A DNA stretch of 64,000 nucleotides from positions 1 to 64,000 of the forward strand of contig WOUR01000021.1 in NCBI GenBank assembly GCA_009772935.1. Direction: 5' to 3'. Position 1 is the first letter of the stretch; each line of letters opens with the position of its first letter. This DNA is from Rhodospirillaceae bacterium. Its GTDB lineage: Bacteria; Pseudomonadota; Alphaproteobacteria; Reyranellales; Reyranellaceae. Below are positions 27,398 through 36,984 of this stretch, one piece after another. The notes below the pieces were generated by a model, which searched no databases, was not told where the DNA came from, and was given only the letters and a program-made list of their open reading frames with translations. A program made the position numbers and the translations under genes.

Positions 27398-28111
27398 ATG
27401 ACCGACATCTCCCGCCGCGCCCTGGCTGTGGGCGCGGGCCTGTTGGCTGGCGCCGTCGCGATTGGCGCACGCGCCCAGCAGATGCCTCCCCAGGTGGCGA
27501 CCGCCGTGCCCGTATTGAAGGCGACGCCCAAGCCACTGACCCTGAACCCCGAGAAGGTAAAGGGCCTGTCGGCCGATCTTCTGCGCAACCACCATGACAA
27601 GGACTATGCGGACGCGGTGAAGATGCTGAATGCCGTCGGGGAAGAATTGGCCAAGCTCGACTTTTCCGCCGTGCCGCCCGGTAAACTCGGCGAACTGAAA
27701 CGGGACGAGCAGGCCGCGCAGAATTCGACGGTCTTGCACGAGATATATTTCGATGGACTGGCCGAGGCGCCGACGCAGCCCGCGGGTCTTCTGGCCCAGG
27801 CCCTGTCACGAGATTTCGGAAGCCTCGACCGCTGGAAGGCGGAATTCGTCTGCATTGGCAAGTCCCTGGCCTCCGGAACCGGCTGGGCGATCCTGGCCTA
27901 CGCCCCGCGCGACAAGCGGCTGTTCAATTACCGCGCCGAGAATGATTCGATGGCTCCGGCCGGTGCCGTACCCCTGCTCACGATGGACCTGTACGAACAC
28001 GCCTACGCGGCCGACTACGGCACCGATCTCGCGAAATACATCGAGGCCTTCATGCAGGCGATCAAGTGGACCAATGCGGAGCGCCTCTATCGCGAGGCGA
28101 TGCGGGTCTAG
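27398..28111 (+). CDS. Exported Fe/Mn-type superoxide dismutase
   Basis: A 237-residue protein with a signal sequence (SRRALAVGAGLLAGAVAIGARA) ahead of a Fe/Mn-SOD fold. The expected metal ligands are seen: His in LLRNHHDKDY, His in STVLHEIYF, and Asp and His in TMDLYEHAYAADYG. Regions around the second His differ from cytosolic SODs (HEIYFDGL in place of HxxYWxNL), so activity or metal choice may differ. A strong ribosome site (CAGGAGG) precedes the ATG. It follows the DUF1254 gene by 34 bp and is convergent with the metallopeptidase-like gene (1-bp gap). Confidence 0.85.
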   Translation: MTDISRRALAVGAGLLAGAVAIGARAQQMPPQVATAVPVLKATPKPLTLNPEKVKGLSADLLRNHHDKDYADAVKMLNAVGEELAKLDFSAVPPGKLGELKRDEQAAQNSTVLHEIYFDGLAEAPTQPAGLLAQALSRDFGSLDRWKAEFVCIGKSLASGTGWAILAYAPRDKRLFNYRAENDSMAPAGAVPLLTMDLYEHAYAADYGTDLAKYIEAFMQAIKWTNAERLYREAMRV

Positions 28112-28112
28112 C

Positions 28113-28568
28113 TCAAGCGCTCGGCTGTACGCGCTGCGATTCCTCTTCGGCCTTGGCCTCGATCGCTTCCATGTCGTCGTCGCTGAGGCCGAAGTGATGG
28201 CCGATCTCGTGGATCAATACATGGCGCACGATGTGCGGCAGGTCCTCGCCCGATTCGCACCAATAGTCGAGGATGGGACGCCGATAGAGAAAGATGCGGT
28301 CGATGTCGTTGGCGACGTGGCCGGCGCCGCGCTCCATCATCGACACGCCCTGATACAGACCGAGCAGGTCGAACGGCGTATCGAGCTCCATCTGCTTCTC
28401 GACCTCGTCGGACGGGAAGTCGTCGACCTGGATGCGCACATTGCCGATATGCCGACGGAATTCCTCGGGAATCGTCGCGAGCGCCTCCGCGGCGATCGCT
28501 TCGAAATCCTCTAGTGTGGGCGCCAGGCCGAAACAGGGCACGCGCCGAGGATTGTTGAAGACCGGCAT
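28113..28568 (-). CDS. Zincin-like metallopeptidase family protein
   Basis: A 151-residue member of the small bacterial metallopeptidase family PF06262. The zinc motif is HEIGHHFGLSDDDM (about residues 121-134; HExxH with a third ligand downstream). Family features such as NVRIQVDDFP and PFDLLGLYQGVSMMERG precede it. Biological substrate unknown; it is short, soluble and without a signal peptide. Confidence 0.88.
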   Translation of the reverse strand: MPVFNNPRRVPCFGLAPTLEDFEAIAAEALATIPEEFRRHIGNVRIQVDDFPSDEVEKQMELDTPFDLLGLYQGVSMMERGAGHVANDIDRIFLYRRPILDYWCESGEDLPHIVRHVLIHEIGHHFGLSDDDMEAIEAKAEEESQRVQPSA

Positions 28569-28703
28569 GACTCCCCCTTATAGGACGAGCGCGCCCACGC
28601 CAAGCGCCCCGTCGTGACCGTTTGTGTACCTTCCGATCCCGAAGTTGGCGCGGTATTCGCATGGTCGCCTTCGTGATCGATCCGCATTAAGCTCACCGCG
28701 CAC

Positions 28704-29618
28704 ATGCTCCAGTTTCTTTTCCGCCGCCTCATCGTGGCCTTTCTCGTCGCTGCGACGGTCATGACCCTCGCCTTCATCCTCACACGGCTGTCGGGCGACC
28801 TCGCGATCTCGATTGCCGGCCCCAACGCCACGGCGGCCGACATCGAGGCGGTGCGCAAGGCCTACGGGCTCGACCGCCCCGTGCTCGAGCAGTTCTTCGA
28901 CTGGGTCGGACGCGCGATGACCGGCGATCTCGGCAACAGCTATTTCTTCCAGACGCGCGTCTCGACGTTGATCGCCGAGCGCATGCCGGTGACCCTGACG
29001 CTCGGCCTGACAGGCCTCTCGCTCGCGCTCCTCATCTCCATCCCCATGGGCATCCTCGCCGCCGTGCGAGAAAACACCAACTTCGACCGCGCGGTGCAGA
29101 TGATCGCCCTGATCGGCCAAGCGATGCCCTCCTTCTGGCTGGGTCTCCTGCTGATGATCGTCTTCGGCCTCAGCCTGGGCTGGCTGCCGATCTCGGGCAC
29201 AGGTTCGTGGGAGCATTTCGTCATGCCGGGCGTCGTGCTCGCCTTCTCTGCGGTGCCCGCCCTTACCCGCCTCACACGCGCCGGCATGATCCAGGCCATG
29301 GCCAGCGACTATATCCGCACCGCGCGCGCCAAGGGCCTGTCGCGCGCCTCGATCCTGCTGAAGCACGCCCTGCGCAACGCCGCCATTCCGGTCGTCGCCA
29401 TCGCCGCCGTGCAGCTCGGGTTCATGCTGGGCGGCTCGATCGTCATCGAACAGGTCTTCGCCCTGCATGGCGTCGGCTTCCTCGCCTGGGAGAGCATCGC
29501 CAAGAACGATTTTCCGGTGGTGCAGGCCGTTGTCCTGGTGCTCGCCGTCATCTACGTGGCCCTGACAATGGTCTCCGACCTGTTGAATGCCGTGCTCGAT
29601 CCGCGGCTGCGCGCATGA
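28704..29618 (+). CDS. Dipeptide/oligopeptide ABC transporter permease (DppB type)
   Basis: A 304-residue permease with the N-terminal helix FLFRRLIVAFLVAATVMTLAFILTR, a periplasmic loop, and five further helices. The EAA motif region is YIRTARAKGLSRASILLKHALRNAAIPV. First of four overlapping genes encoding a complete Dpp/Opp importer; a 135-bp gap upstream must hold the promoter. The binding protein is encoded downstream on the other strand. Confidence 0.93.
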   Translation: MLQFLFRRLIVAFLVAATVMTLAFILTRLSGDLAISIAGPNATAADIEAVRKAYGLDRPVLEQFFDWVGRAMTGDLGNSYFFQTRVSTLIAERMPVTLTLGLTGLSLALLISIPMGILAAVRENTNFDRAVQMIALIGQAMPSFWLGLLLMIVFGLSLGWLPISGTGSWEHFVMPGVVLAFSAVPALTRLTRAGMIQAMASDYIRTARAKGLSRASILLKHALRNAAIPVVAIAAVQLGFMLGGSIVIEQVFALHGVGFLAWESIAKNDFPVVQAVVLVLAVIYVALTMVSDLLNAVLDPRLRA

Positions 29619-30481
29619 GCGCCGCCGTTTCGATCAACGCCGGCCCTCGCCGGGGCTGGAGAAGCGCGGGCACCTGGATCGGTGCCGTCATCGTCGGCGC
29701 CGCGCTCATCTGCGCGATCTTCGCCCCCCTGCTCGTGCCGCACGATCCGTTTGCGCAGAACCTCGACCGCCGCCTGCTCGTGCCGTTCTGGATGGAAGGG
29801 CACAATCCGGACTTCATCCTCGGCACCGACCAGCTCGGCCGCGACTATCTCTCGCGCCTGATCTGGGGGTGCCGCATCTCGATGCTGATCGGGGTCACCG
29901 TCACGATCGTCTCCGGCCTGATCGGGATCACCATCGGCGTGCTGGGCGGTTTCTTCGGCGGCCGCATCGACGACGCCGTACTGTTCGCCATCACCACTCG
30001 CCTCTCGATCCCTGTCGTGCTCGTGGCGCTCGCCGTCGTGGGCCTGCTCGGCACCTCGATGACCCTGCTGGTCCTGACTCTCGGCCTGTTGCTGTGGGAC
30101 CGCTTCGCCGTCGTGGCGCGCTCGACCTCGATGCAGGTCCGCAACCTCGACTTCGTCGCCGCCGCCTGGTGCGCAGGCTGCTCGCGCTTCCGCGTCCTGT
30201 CGCGCGAGGTCCTGCCGAACATCGCGAGCCACCTCGTCGTGGTGGCGACCCTCGAGGTCGCGCTGGCCATCCTGCTCGAGGCGACGCTGTCGTTCCTCGG
30301 ACTCGGCGTTCCCCCGCCATTGCCATCCTGGGGCCTGATGATCGCCGAGGCCAAGGACTACATGTTCTTCAGTCCCTGGGTGATCGTGATCCCCGGCGTG
30401 GCGCTGTTCGTGCTGGTGCTCGGCATCAACCTGCTGGGCGACGGCTTGCGCGACGCCTTCGGCACCCGGTCCCGCACATGA
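29615..30481 (+). CDS. Dipeptide/oligopeptide ABC transporter permease (DppC type)
   Basis: A 288-residue permease starting at ATG 29615 with a 4-bp overlap with the DppB-like gene. It opens with a single helix (GAVIVGAALICAIFAPLLVPHDP), then the DppC hallmark FILGTDQLGRDYLSRLIWG. The EAA loop is VRNLDFVAAAWCAGCSRFRVLSREVLPNI, followed by LEATLSFLGLGVPPPLPSWG. Forms the channel together with the preceding permease. Confidence 0.93.
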   Translation: MSAAVSINAGPRRGWRSAGTWIGAVIVGAALICAIFAPLLVPHDPFAQNLDRRLLVPFWMEGHNPDFILGTDQLGRDYLSRLIWGCRISMLIGVTVTIVSGLIGITIGVLGGFFGGRIDDAVLFAITTRLSIPVVLVALAVVGLLGTSMTLLVLTLGLLLWDRFAVVARSTSMQVRNLDFVAAAWCAGCSRFRVLSREVLPNIASHLVVVATLEVALAILLEATLSFLGLGVPPPLPSWGLMIAEAKDYMFFSPWVIVIPGVALFVLVLGINLLGDGLRDAFGTRSRT

Positions 30482-31434
30482 GCGCGCTTCTCGAAATCGA
30501 ACGGCTCGAAGTCGGGTTCGGCGGCCGCACCTCGGCGGTACGCGGCGCCTCGCTCACCGTGGAGCGCGGAGAAACCCATTGCCTGGTGGGTGAATCGGGC
30601 TGCGGCAAGTCGGTGACCGCGCTCGCGATCATGAACCTGCTGGCGCGTGGCGGCCACCGCACGGCACAGCGCCTCACCTTCCAGGATGAGGACCTACTGA
30701 AGCTCGACGACCGGGGCATGGCGCGGCTGCGCGGCAATGCCATGGCCATGATCTTCCAGGAGCCGATGACCAGCCTCAATCCGGCCTACACGATCGGCTC
30801 GCAGATGACCGAGGTGATGCGCCGCCACAAGAAGGTGAGCCAGCGAGTCGCCACCGACCGCGCGGCCGACCTGCTGGGCCGGGTCGGCATCACCGCGCCG
30901 GGACTTCGCCTCGGCCAATTTCCGCACCAGCTCTCGGGCGGCCTGCGGCAGCGGGTGATGATCGCCATGGCACTGATGTGTGAACCGCAGCTCCTGATCG
31001 CCGACGAGCCGACCACGGCGCTCGACGTCACGGTTCAAGCGCAGATCCTGCGCCTGCTGGCGCAGCTCCAGCGCGACCTCGGTCTCGGCCTGCTGCTGAT
31101 CACCCACGACCTCGGCATCGTGGCCCGCATCGCTCATCGCGTCTCGGTGATGTATGCAGGTGAAGTGGTCGAGAGCGCGGCCACCGCGCAGCTCTTCGCC
31201 GACCCCAAGCATCCCTATACGCAGGGCCTGCTGCGCTGCGTGCCGGTACCGGGCAAGCAGCGCCAGGACGAGCCGCTGGGCTCCATTCCCGGCACCGTGC
31301 CGCGCATCGGGCCGGGCTTCGAAGGCTGCGGTTTCCGCGATCGCTGCAGCTTCGCCGACGCGACCTGCGCCCATACCGTCCCGCACCAGACCGCGGCGCC
31401 GGGCCACGACTATCTTTGCCGGCTGGCTCCATGA
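30478..31434 (+). CDS. Dipeptide/oligopeptide ABC transporter ATPase (DppD type)
   Basis: A 318-residue ATPase. Walker A GESGCGKS, Q-loop FQEPMTSLNP, signature LSGGLRQR, Walker B LLIADEPTTALD and H-loop THD. The C-terminal oligopeptide/dipeptide domain with a Cys-rich end (GCGFRDRCSFADATC) is typical; in DppD homologues such Cys bind an iron-sulfur cluster. Starts at ATG 30478, overlapping the permease stop by 4 bp. Confidence 0.93.
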   Translation: MSALLEIERLEVGFGGRTSAVRGASLTVERGETHCLVGESGCGKSVTALAIMNLLARGGHRTAQRLTFQDEDLLKLDDRGMARLRGNAMAMIFQEPMTSLNPAYTIGSQMTEVMRRHKKVSQRVATDRAADLLGRVGITAPGLRLGQFPHQLSGGLRQRVMIAMALMCEPQLLIADEPTTALDVTVQAQILRLLAQLQRDLGLGLLLITHDLGIVARIAHRVSVMYAGEVVESAATAQLFADPKHPYTQGLLRCVPVPGKQRQDEPLGSIPGTVPRIGPGFEGCGFRDRCSFADATCAHTVPHQTAAPGHDYLCRLAP

Positions 31435-32396
31435 CCGCGACAACAACCCTCCCGGCGATCGAACTCAAATCGGTCGGCAAGACCTTCCGTGTCTCGGGCG
31501 GTATCCTGGGCAAGGATCGCCACGTCGTCGCCGTCGACGGGGTCTCCTTCGCGGTGGCTCCGGGCGGCGTGCTGGGCGTCGTGGGCGAGTCGGGTTGTGG
31601 CAAGTCCACCCTCGCCCGCCTGATCCTGGGCCTGCTCACGCCCGATTCCGGCGACATCGCCGTCGAAGGCCAGCGGATCGTCGACATGGACCGCAAGGCG
31701 CGCGCACGCCTGATCCAGCCGGTGTTCCAAGACCCCTTCTCCTCGCTCAACCCGCTGACCCGCGTGCGCGACATCGTGGCGATGCCGCTGCAGGCGCAGG
31801 GCACTTTCTCGCGCGCCGAGATCGCCAAACGCGTCGACGAAATGCTGGAGCGTGTGGGCCTGCCCGGCGAGATGGGCAACCGCCTGCCGGCCGAACTCTC
31901 CGGCGGCCAGCGCCAACGCGTCGCCATCGCGCGCGCGCTCGTGCTGCGGCCGCGCATCGTCGTCTGCGACGAGCCGACCTCGGCACTCGACGTCTCGGTG
32001 CAGGCGCAGATCCTGAACCTGCTGGCCGAACTGCGGCGTGACCTGGGCCTGACCTACCTGTTCATCAGCCACAATCTCGCGGTGGTCGAGCATGTGGCGA
32101 GCGAGGTGGCGGTGATGTATCTCGGCCGCATCGTCGAGAAGAGGCCGACGCAGGCGCTGTTCCACCAGCCGGAGCATCCCTATACGCAGGCGCTGCTGGC
32201 CTCGGTGCTGACGCCCGAGCCCGGCCTTGGGGTGCCCGATGTCGGCCTGGGCGACGTCATGCCCGACCCCGCCAACATCCCGCCTGGCTGCCGCTTCCAT
32301 CCGCGCTGCCCGGTCGCAGAACCGCGCTGCTCGACGCAAATGCCGCCGCTCAGGCCTCGGCCCGGCGGCGGCGTGGAGTGTCTGCTGGCTTCTTAA
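31431..32396 (+). CDS. Dipeptide/oligopeptide ABC transporter ATPase (DppF type)
   Basis: A 321-residue ATPase from ATG 31431, again a 4-bp overlap. Walker A GESGCGKSTLARL, Q-loop FQDPFSSLNP, signature LSGGQRQR, Walker B VVCDEPTSALD, H-loop SHN; C-terminal Cys-containing segment GCRFHPRCPVAEPRC. Completes the importer with two different ATPases. Confidence 0.93.
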   Translation: MTATTTLPAIELKSVGKTFRVSGGILGKDRHVVAVDGVSFAVAPGGVLGVVGESGCGKSTLARLILGLLTPDSGDIAVEGQRIVDMDRKARARLIQPVFQDPFSSLNPLTRVRDIVAMPLQAQGTFSRAEIAKRVDEMLERVGLPGEMGNRLPAELSGGQRQRVAIARALVLRPRIVVCDEPTSALDVSVQAQILNLLAELRRDLGLTYLFISHNLAVVEHVASEVAVMYLGRIVEKRPTQALFHQPEHPYTQALLASVLTPEPGLGVPDVGLGDVMPDPANIPPGCRFHPRCPVAEPRCSTQMPPLRPRPGGGVECLLAS

Positions 32397-32480
32397 GTCT
32401 CTGTCGTCTCGACCGGAGCGAAGCGAAGATGGAGAGACCTTGCCCGCTGCGGACAAGATTCCTCGGCTACGCCCGGGATG

Positions 32481-32508
32481 GAAGTGACGCGCTTGCGCGC
32501 GTCACTTC
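32481..32508. terminator. Bidirectional hairpin between dppF-like and binding-protein genes
   Basis: A 12-bp perfect stem (32481-32492 with 32497-32508) around a TTGC loop. It lies between two convergent genes and overlaps the stop codon of the minus-strand binding-protein gene. No long T-tract on either side, so termination efficiency is uncertain. Just upstream, 32397-32440 carries a purine-rich dispersed-looking motif (GACCGGAGCGAAGCGAAGAT). Confidence 0.6.
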
Positions 32509-34043
32509 CACTTCGCGAAGTAGAAGCGCGGCAACTCGTCCGGGAAAGTCTTGAACTCCAGGCCCTTCGAGAAGGCGTAGGTATTCACATAGGTGTTGAT
32601 CGGCAGCCAGTAGGCCTTCTCGGTCGCGATCTTGATCGCGGCGGAATAGGCCTTCTTGCGGGCCTCGCTGTTGGAGGTGGACCCACCTTCGGCGATCAGC
32701 TTCTCCAGTTCCGGATCCTTCGAGTAGTTGTCGAGCGCACCGGCACCGAACATCACAGGCATGATCGCCGAGACGTCGTTGATCGAGTAGCTCCCCCAGC
32801 TTCCCATGTAGAGCGGCGCTTCGCCCTTCTGGGCCTTCTGGATGGCCGGCGCGACCTGGAGCTGGGTGATCTTGGCGCGAATGCCGACGGCCTGAAGATA
32901 GCTCTGCACCGACGCCGGCCACGAGGTCGGCTGCACGTAGGTCACGAACTCGACGTCGAACCCGTTGGGATATCCTGCCTCGGCCAGCAGCGCCTTGGCC
33001 TTCGCCGGATCGAAGTCGTACTTCACGGCGGCGTCGGCATCGCAGCCGAACTGGCTCGGGAAGCACGGTGCCGGCGGCACGCGGCTGCCGCCGCCGACCA
33101 GCTTGTCGGCGAACTGCTTGCGGTCGACGGCATGCCAGATGGCCTGGCGCACCTTGAGCTTGGTCAACGGATTGTCGGCGCCGGTACGGCCGGCGGCATC
33201 GATCGAGAGGTAGCCGACCCGCATCGATTCCTGACGTACGGCCTGCAGGAACGGCATCTTGTTGATGTCGTTCGCCTGGTCGGGATTGATGTTCCAGATC
33301 CAGTCGGCACGCTGAGCCAGCAGCTCGGTCACCGCGGTGGCAAGATCGGGCACGAAGCGGACATGCAGCTTCTTGATCGCCGGGACGCCCTTGGGCGAGC
33401 CCTTCCAGTAGTCGTCGAAGCGCTCGAAGAAGACTTCCTTGCCCTGCTCGTTCCTGACGATCTTGTACGGGCCAGCGCCGACCGGCTTGGCCGAGAAGCC
33501 CTCGGGCCCGACCTTCTCGCGATAGGCTTTGGGATGGATCGGTGTCACCATGGCGAGGTATTCGAGCGCTGCCGGCGTCGGTCGCTTCATCTTGATGCGC
33601 ACGGTCCAGTCGCCGGTCTTCTCGGCCTTGTCGATCCAGGCGTAGTTCGACGGAGTCGCGACCTTGGACGCAGGATCGGCGGCCATGTTGATCGTGTAGA
33701 CGACGTCGTCGGGCGAGAGCGTGCTGCCGTCGTGGAACTTCACGCCCTGACGGATCGTGAGATCGAGCGTGTTGTCGTCGGTGAACTTCCAGTCTGTGGC
33801 CAGCGACGGCTTGATCTCGAAGGTCGCCGGATCGCGATGCACCAGCATGTCCCAGGCTTGGTGCGCCAGGATCAGGCCGGTGCGCTGGCTGTTGAAATAC
33901 ATGTCGACGTTGGGCACGGCATCGTTGAACAGGATGCGCAGCTGGTCCGCATTCTTCTGGGCGAAAGCTTGCGGGACGGCAGCCGCGGCGCCGAGTGCGG
34001 CGGCTGTGGTCGAAAGCAGGGCAGTACGACGGGTGATTTTCAA
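32502..34043 (-). CDS. Dipeptide/oligopeptide ABC transporter substrate-binding protein
   Basis: A 513-residue periplasmic family-5 binding protein. Signal peptide [20 protein letters not shown] with Ala-x-Ala near residue 28. The family landmarks are clear: [60 protein letters not shown] and [16 protein letters not shown]. Convergent with the four permease/ATPase genes and very likely their receptor. Substrate could be a peptide, sugar derivative or other amide; unknown. Confidence 0.93.
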   Translation of the reverse strand: MKITRRTALLSTTAAALGAAAAVPQAFAQKNADQLRILFNDAVPNVDMYFNSQRTGLILAHQAWDMLVHRDPATFEIKPSLATDWKFTDDNTLDLTIRQGVKFHDGSTLSPDDVVYTINMAADPASKVATPSNYAWIDKAEKTGDWTVRIKMKRPTPAALEYLAMVTPIHPKAYREKVGPEGFSAKPVGAGPYKIVRNEQGKEVFFERFDDYWKGSPKGVPAIKKLHVRFVPDLATAVTELLAQRADWIWNINPDQANDINKMPFLQAVRQESMRVGYLSIDAAGRTGADNPLTKLKVRQAIWHAVDRKQFADKLVGGGSRVPPAPCFPSQFGCDADAAVKYDFDPAKAKALLAEAGYPNGFDVEFVTYVQPTSWPASVQSYLQAVGIRAKITQLQVAPAIQKAQKGEAPLYMGSWGSYSINDVSAIMPVMFGAGALDNYSKDPELEKLIAEGGSTSNSEARKKAYSAAIKIATEKAYWLPINTYVNTYAFSKGLEFKTFPDELPRFYFAKWK

Positions 34044-34124
34044 GAAAGCCTCCGGTTTATTGGAGCGAGCCTAGGCTGCTGCCCCGCGATGAGGCAAGCT
34101 TCACGCCAACCGAGGAGACACCAG

Positions 34125-34412
34125 ATGACCGCCAAACTCGCCGGCAAGGCCCGTACCCAGGCCCTGGCCTCGATCAAGGGATGGAAGAAGGTGCGCGGCC
34201 GCGACGCCCTTCAGAAGAGCTTCAGGTTTGCCGACTTCAACGAAGCCTGGGGCTTCATGACCCGCGTGGCCATGGCCGCGGAAAAGGCAGACCATCATCC
34301 GGAATGGTCGAACGTCTACAACAAGGTAGAGATCGTACTCAGCACGCACGACGCCGGTGGCCTGTCGGAGAAGGACGTGGCGCTGGCCAAGGTCATAGAC
34401 TCCGTCGCCTGA
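34125..34412 (+). CDS. phhB: 4a-hydroxytetrahydrobiopterin dehydratase (pterin-4a-carbinolamine dehydratase)
   Basis: A 95-residue protein from ATG 34125 (GAGGAG upstream). It has the dehydratase core [54 protein letters not shown], with the catalytic HHPEW. It recycles the pterin cofactor of aromatic amino acid hydroxylases. No hydroxylase gene is next to it. Stands alone between the binding-protein gene and the CusF-like gene. Confidence 0.93.
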   Translation: MTAKLAGKARTQALASIKGWKKVRGRDALQKSFRFADFNEAWGFMTRVAMAAEKADHHPEWSNVYNKVEIVLSTHDAGGLSEKDVALAKVIDSVA

Positions 34413-34615
34413 GGGCCGGCGAAAGTCTCAACCGTGTTCAACTCGAGTTTACCTACTGGCGCCACGCAAATTGATCAGCCCCGCAAATCAGGCGCCTTCG
34501 GAGCTGTGACCGGCGTGATCGTCGTTCCGTAACCGGCCCGTAACCACTGGAAATCAGGGAGAGCCGCCCCAGATTGAAGCCCTAAGAAGCGTTCACCTCT
34601 GGAAAGTTCAGCCCG

Positions 34616-34993
34616 ATGTCGACCAAGTCCTTTACCCTTGCAGCGGCCCTTGCCGCGCTGGCGTTTTCACCCTTCGTCGTCGCGCCGCTTTCGGCAGCCA
34701 CCCTGCCGAGCTTTGCCGACGCGGAGGGCGACGCGGATATTCAGAGTTGTACGGCCGAAGTGCCGGACGACACACCTCTCGGCAGCGGTCGAGTCGTCGC
34801 CGTCGATCCTGCCGCGGGTCGGATCACGCTGGAGTATCGCCCCCTGCCTCTGCTTCCGGAGGGCGGAGTGCGGGTATTTGCCGTAGAAGACCCCGCGCTC
34901 CTGAAAGGTCTGAGCGCAGGCGATCGAGTCCGCTTCGATGTCGAACGCGATGGCCGACGTTATGTGCTGAGGCACCTGCAGAACAGCAACTAG
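34616..34993 (+). CDS. Exported CusF-like copper-binding fold protein (ligands altered)
   Basis: A 125-residue protein with signal peptide (MSTKSFTLAAALAALAFSPF, cleavage near SAA). The mature C-terminal half matches the CusF OB-fold: GSGRVVAVDPAAGRITLEYRP ... VRVFAVEDPALLKGLSAGDRVRFDVERDGRRYVL. In CusF the metal ligands are one His, one Trp and two Met; here the corresponding stretch is RPLPLLPEGGVRVF, with none of them. So fold kept, copper site lost or moved. Two Cys-free regions precede; only one Cys (Q-S-C-T) in the mature part. Confidence 0.7.
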   Translation: MSTKSFTLAAALAALAFSPFVVAPLSAATLPSFADAEGDADIQSCTAEVPDDTPLGSGRVVAVDPAAGRITLEYRPLPLLPEGGVRVFAVEDPALLKGLSAGDRVRFDVERDGRRYVLRHLQNSN

Positions 34994-35171
34994 ATCACAC
35001 GCCACCGCGCGCAGCGTAGCAGTTGGCCGCCGCGCGGGTGATCATTGCCGCGATGCCGACCAGCTTGATTGCGAGCTGGTCGGCGGAAGTCGCAGTTGAA
35101 CAGGGCCCGATCTCCACGAACGCACCAGTCCCGCCGACCTACACCTCGCGGTTACCGAGCTTGCGGCGAAC

Positions 35172-35630
35172 TCACATACCCCTCCCCCGCTCCTCCTCAC
35201 CCTGATTGTGCTCGCCTCCCGGCTGGGCGATCTCGCGCAGGGCATTGCCGACCCGACGGCCATCATTCTCATGGGACGCAACGTCGGCCAGCGACAGGAT
35301 GCCGACCAGACGCTTGTCGCGATCGACCACCGGCAGGCGCCGCACCTGCAAGTCGCCCATGTTCCTAGCGACGTGGGCGGTGTCCTCGTCGGAAAAGCAG
35401 TATTTCACGTCCGGCGTCATGACCTCGCTCACTTCGGTCGTGGGGCCCTTGCCGGTGCCGATCCCGCGAACGGCTATGTCACGGTCCGTGATCATGCCGA
35501 CCAGCCGGTCGTCGTCGCCAACCGGCAGCAGGCCGACATCGATCGCGAGCATCATCCGGGCGGCCTCCTCTATGGTGTGGTCCGGCCTCGCAACGCAGAC
35601 GTCGCGCGTCATCGCCTCGCTCACTCGCAT
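35172..35630 (-). CDS. CBS-pair domain protein
   Basis: A 152-residue protein made of two CBS domains: first VSEAMTRDVCVARPDHTIEEAARMM ... LVGMITDRDIAVR, second VSEVMTPDVKYCFSDEDTAHVARNM ... RLVGILSLADVA. A short polar tail (PGGEHNQGEEERG) follows. CBS pairs bind adenine nucleotides and act as energy sensors; free-standing ones often have hypoxia or stress roles. Divergent from the MscS gene across 150 bp. Confidence 0.9.
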   Translation of the reverse strand: MRVSEAMTRDVCVARPDHTIEEAARMMLAIDVGLLPVGDDDRLVGMITDRDIAVRGIGTGKGPTTEVSEVMTPDVKYCFSDEDTAHVARNMGDLQVRRLPVVDRDKRLVGILSLADVASHENDGRRVGNALREIAQPGGEHNQGEEERGRGM

Positions 35631-35780
35631 GGCATCGCTCCTCTCGCTTGGGGTTCACCAAAGCAATGCCGGTCGCGAGAAGGTGGTTGCCGGCGAAACG
35701 TCGCCTGCTTGTCCGCCCCCGACCCGAGGAGTCGAAGACAGCGATCGGGGAACTACGCTTCGCAGTCGACGTTGCGGGCC

Positions 35781-36890
35781 ATGGAGAATCCGCTGGAAAA
35801 CCCTCTTTCCTGGCTGGATCGCGTTGCCGCACTGGCGCCGAACTGGGCCATTTCCCTGGCCTTCCTGCTGCTGGCCGCCGGTGTTGCAGTCACGTTGCAC
35901 GGCCTCGCCATGCGCCTGTTGCGCTGGCTCATTCCTGCGTCCTACCAGTTCCTGCACTCGCTTGTGAACGCCACGCAAGCGCTGCTTCGAGCCGCCCTCG
36001 TGATATTCACCGTCGCCCTCACCCTGCCGCTGGTGCCGCTGGAAAGCGAAGGCAAGGCGACGATCGGACATTGGCTGATCGTGGCCTTCATTCTCCTGCT
36101 GGGATGGAGTTGCACGGCGGCCATCACGCTGGCCTCCGACTTCTACCTTCGCCGCACCGACATCGACTTCAACGGCGATCCGCTGGGGCGCAAGCACCTG
36201 ACCCAGGTGCGCGTGCTTCGGCGGGTGGCGGCGACGGTCGTCGTCGTCATTACCGTGGCGGCCGCGCTGATGACTTTCGAATCGGTGAAGCAGTACGGCG
36301 TGAGCCTGATCGCCTCCGCGGGCGCCGCCGGCCTCGTGGTCGGTCTCGCGGCGCGGCCGCTGCTCACGAACCTGTTCGCCGGCATACAGATCGCGCTCAC
36401 CCAGCCCATCCGCATCGGCGACGCTGTCATCGTCGAGGGCGAGTGGGGATGGATCGAGGAAATCACCGGCACCTACGTGGTCATCAAGATCTGGGACTGG
36501 CGGCGGCTGGTCGTCCCGCTCTCCTACTTCCTGGAAAAGCCCTTTCAGAACTGGACGCGTCAGACGACCGACCTGATTGGATCGGTGATGCTCTGGGTGG
36601 ACTACACGGTGCCAGTGACTAGCATCCGCGCAAAGCTCGAGGAGCTCGCGAAGGCCTCGAAGCTATGGGACGGCCAGGTCGTGAACCTGCAGGTCGTCGA
36701 CAGCAACGACCGGGCCCTGCAACTGCGCTGCCTGGTGAGCGCGCGGACTTCGCCCGAGGCCTGGGACCTTCGCTGCGAAATGCGCGAGAAGCTGATCGCC
36801 TTCCTGCAGAACGAGTATCCCGGTGCCCTGCCCAAGCAGCGGGCCGAACTCGTCGAGCTCGACCGGCTGACGGCGCGCGCGGCGGAGTGA
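35781..36890 (+). CDS. MscS-family mechanosensitive ion channel
   Basis: A 369-residue channel. Four to five membrane segments are visible (about residues 22-45, 70-85, 95-115, 150-170, 175-215). The pore helix and beta domain match MscS: SLIASAGAAGLVVGLAARPLLTNLFAGIQIALTQPIRIGDAVIVEGEWGWIEEITGTYVVIKIWDWRRLVVPLSYF. Start at ATG 35781. Releases solutes on osmotic downshock. Preceded by a divergent CBS protein. Confidence 0.92.
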   Translation: MENPLENPLSWLDRVAALAPNWAISLAFLLLAAGVAVTLHGLAMRLLRWLIPASYQFLHSLVNATQALLRAALVIFTVALTLPLVPLESEGKATIGHWLIVAFILLLGWSCTAAITLASDFYLRRTDIDFNGDPLGRKHLTQVRVLRRVAATVVVVITVAAALMTFESVKQYGVSLIASAGAAGLVVGLAARPLLTNLFAGIQIALTQPIRIGDAVIVEGEWGWIEEITGTYVVIKIWDWRRLVVPLSYFLEKPFQNWTRQTTDLIGSVMLWVDYTVPVTSIRAKLEELAKASKLWDGQVVNLQVVDSNDRALQLRCLVSARTSPEAWDLRCEMREKLIAFLQNEYPGALPKQRAELVELDRLTARAAE

Positions 36891-36984
36891 CTCTTTCGGG
36901 CCGCGAAAGGCGCCGGCAATTCGTGTAGCCCAGCCCGGCATCCGGGCGGATGCTTCCCTCAATAGACAACGGAGGAAATGCATC

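Noticed and set aside
32478..34412. A single 644-residue plus-strand frame ending in the pterin dehydratase
   Set aside because: Only the last 95 residues are a real protein; the rest is antisense to the binding-protein gene, so the start was moved to 34125.
34993..35171. Gene in the gap after the CusF-like gene
   Set aside because: Only a short low-complexity frame; a small hairpin (ACCAGCT/AGCTGGT near 35058) is the only structure seen.
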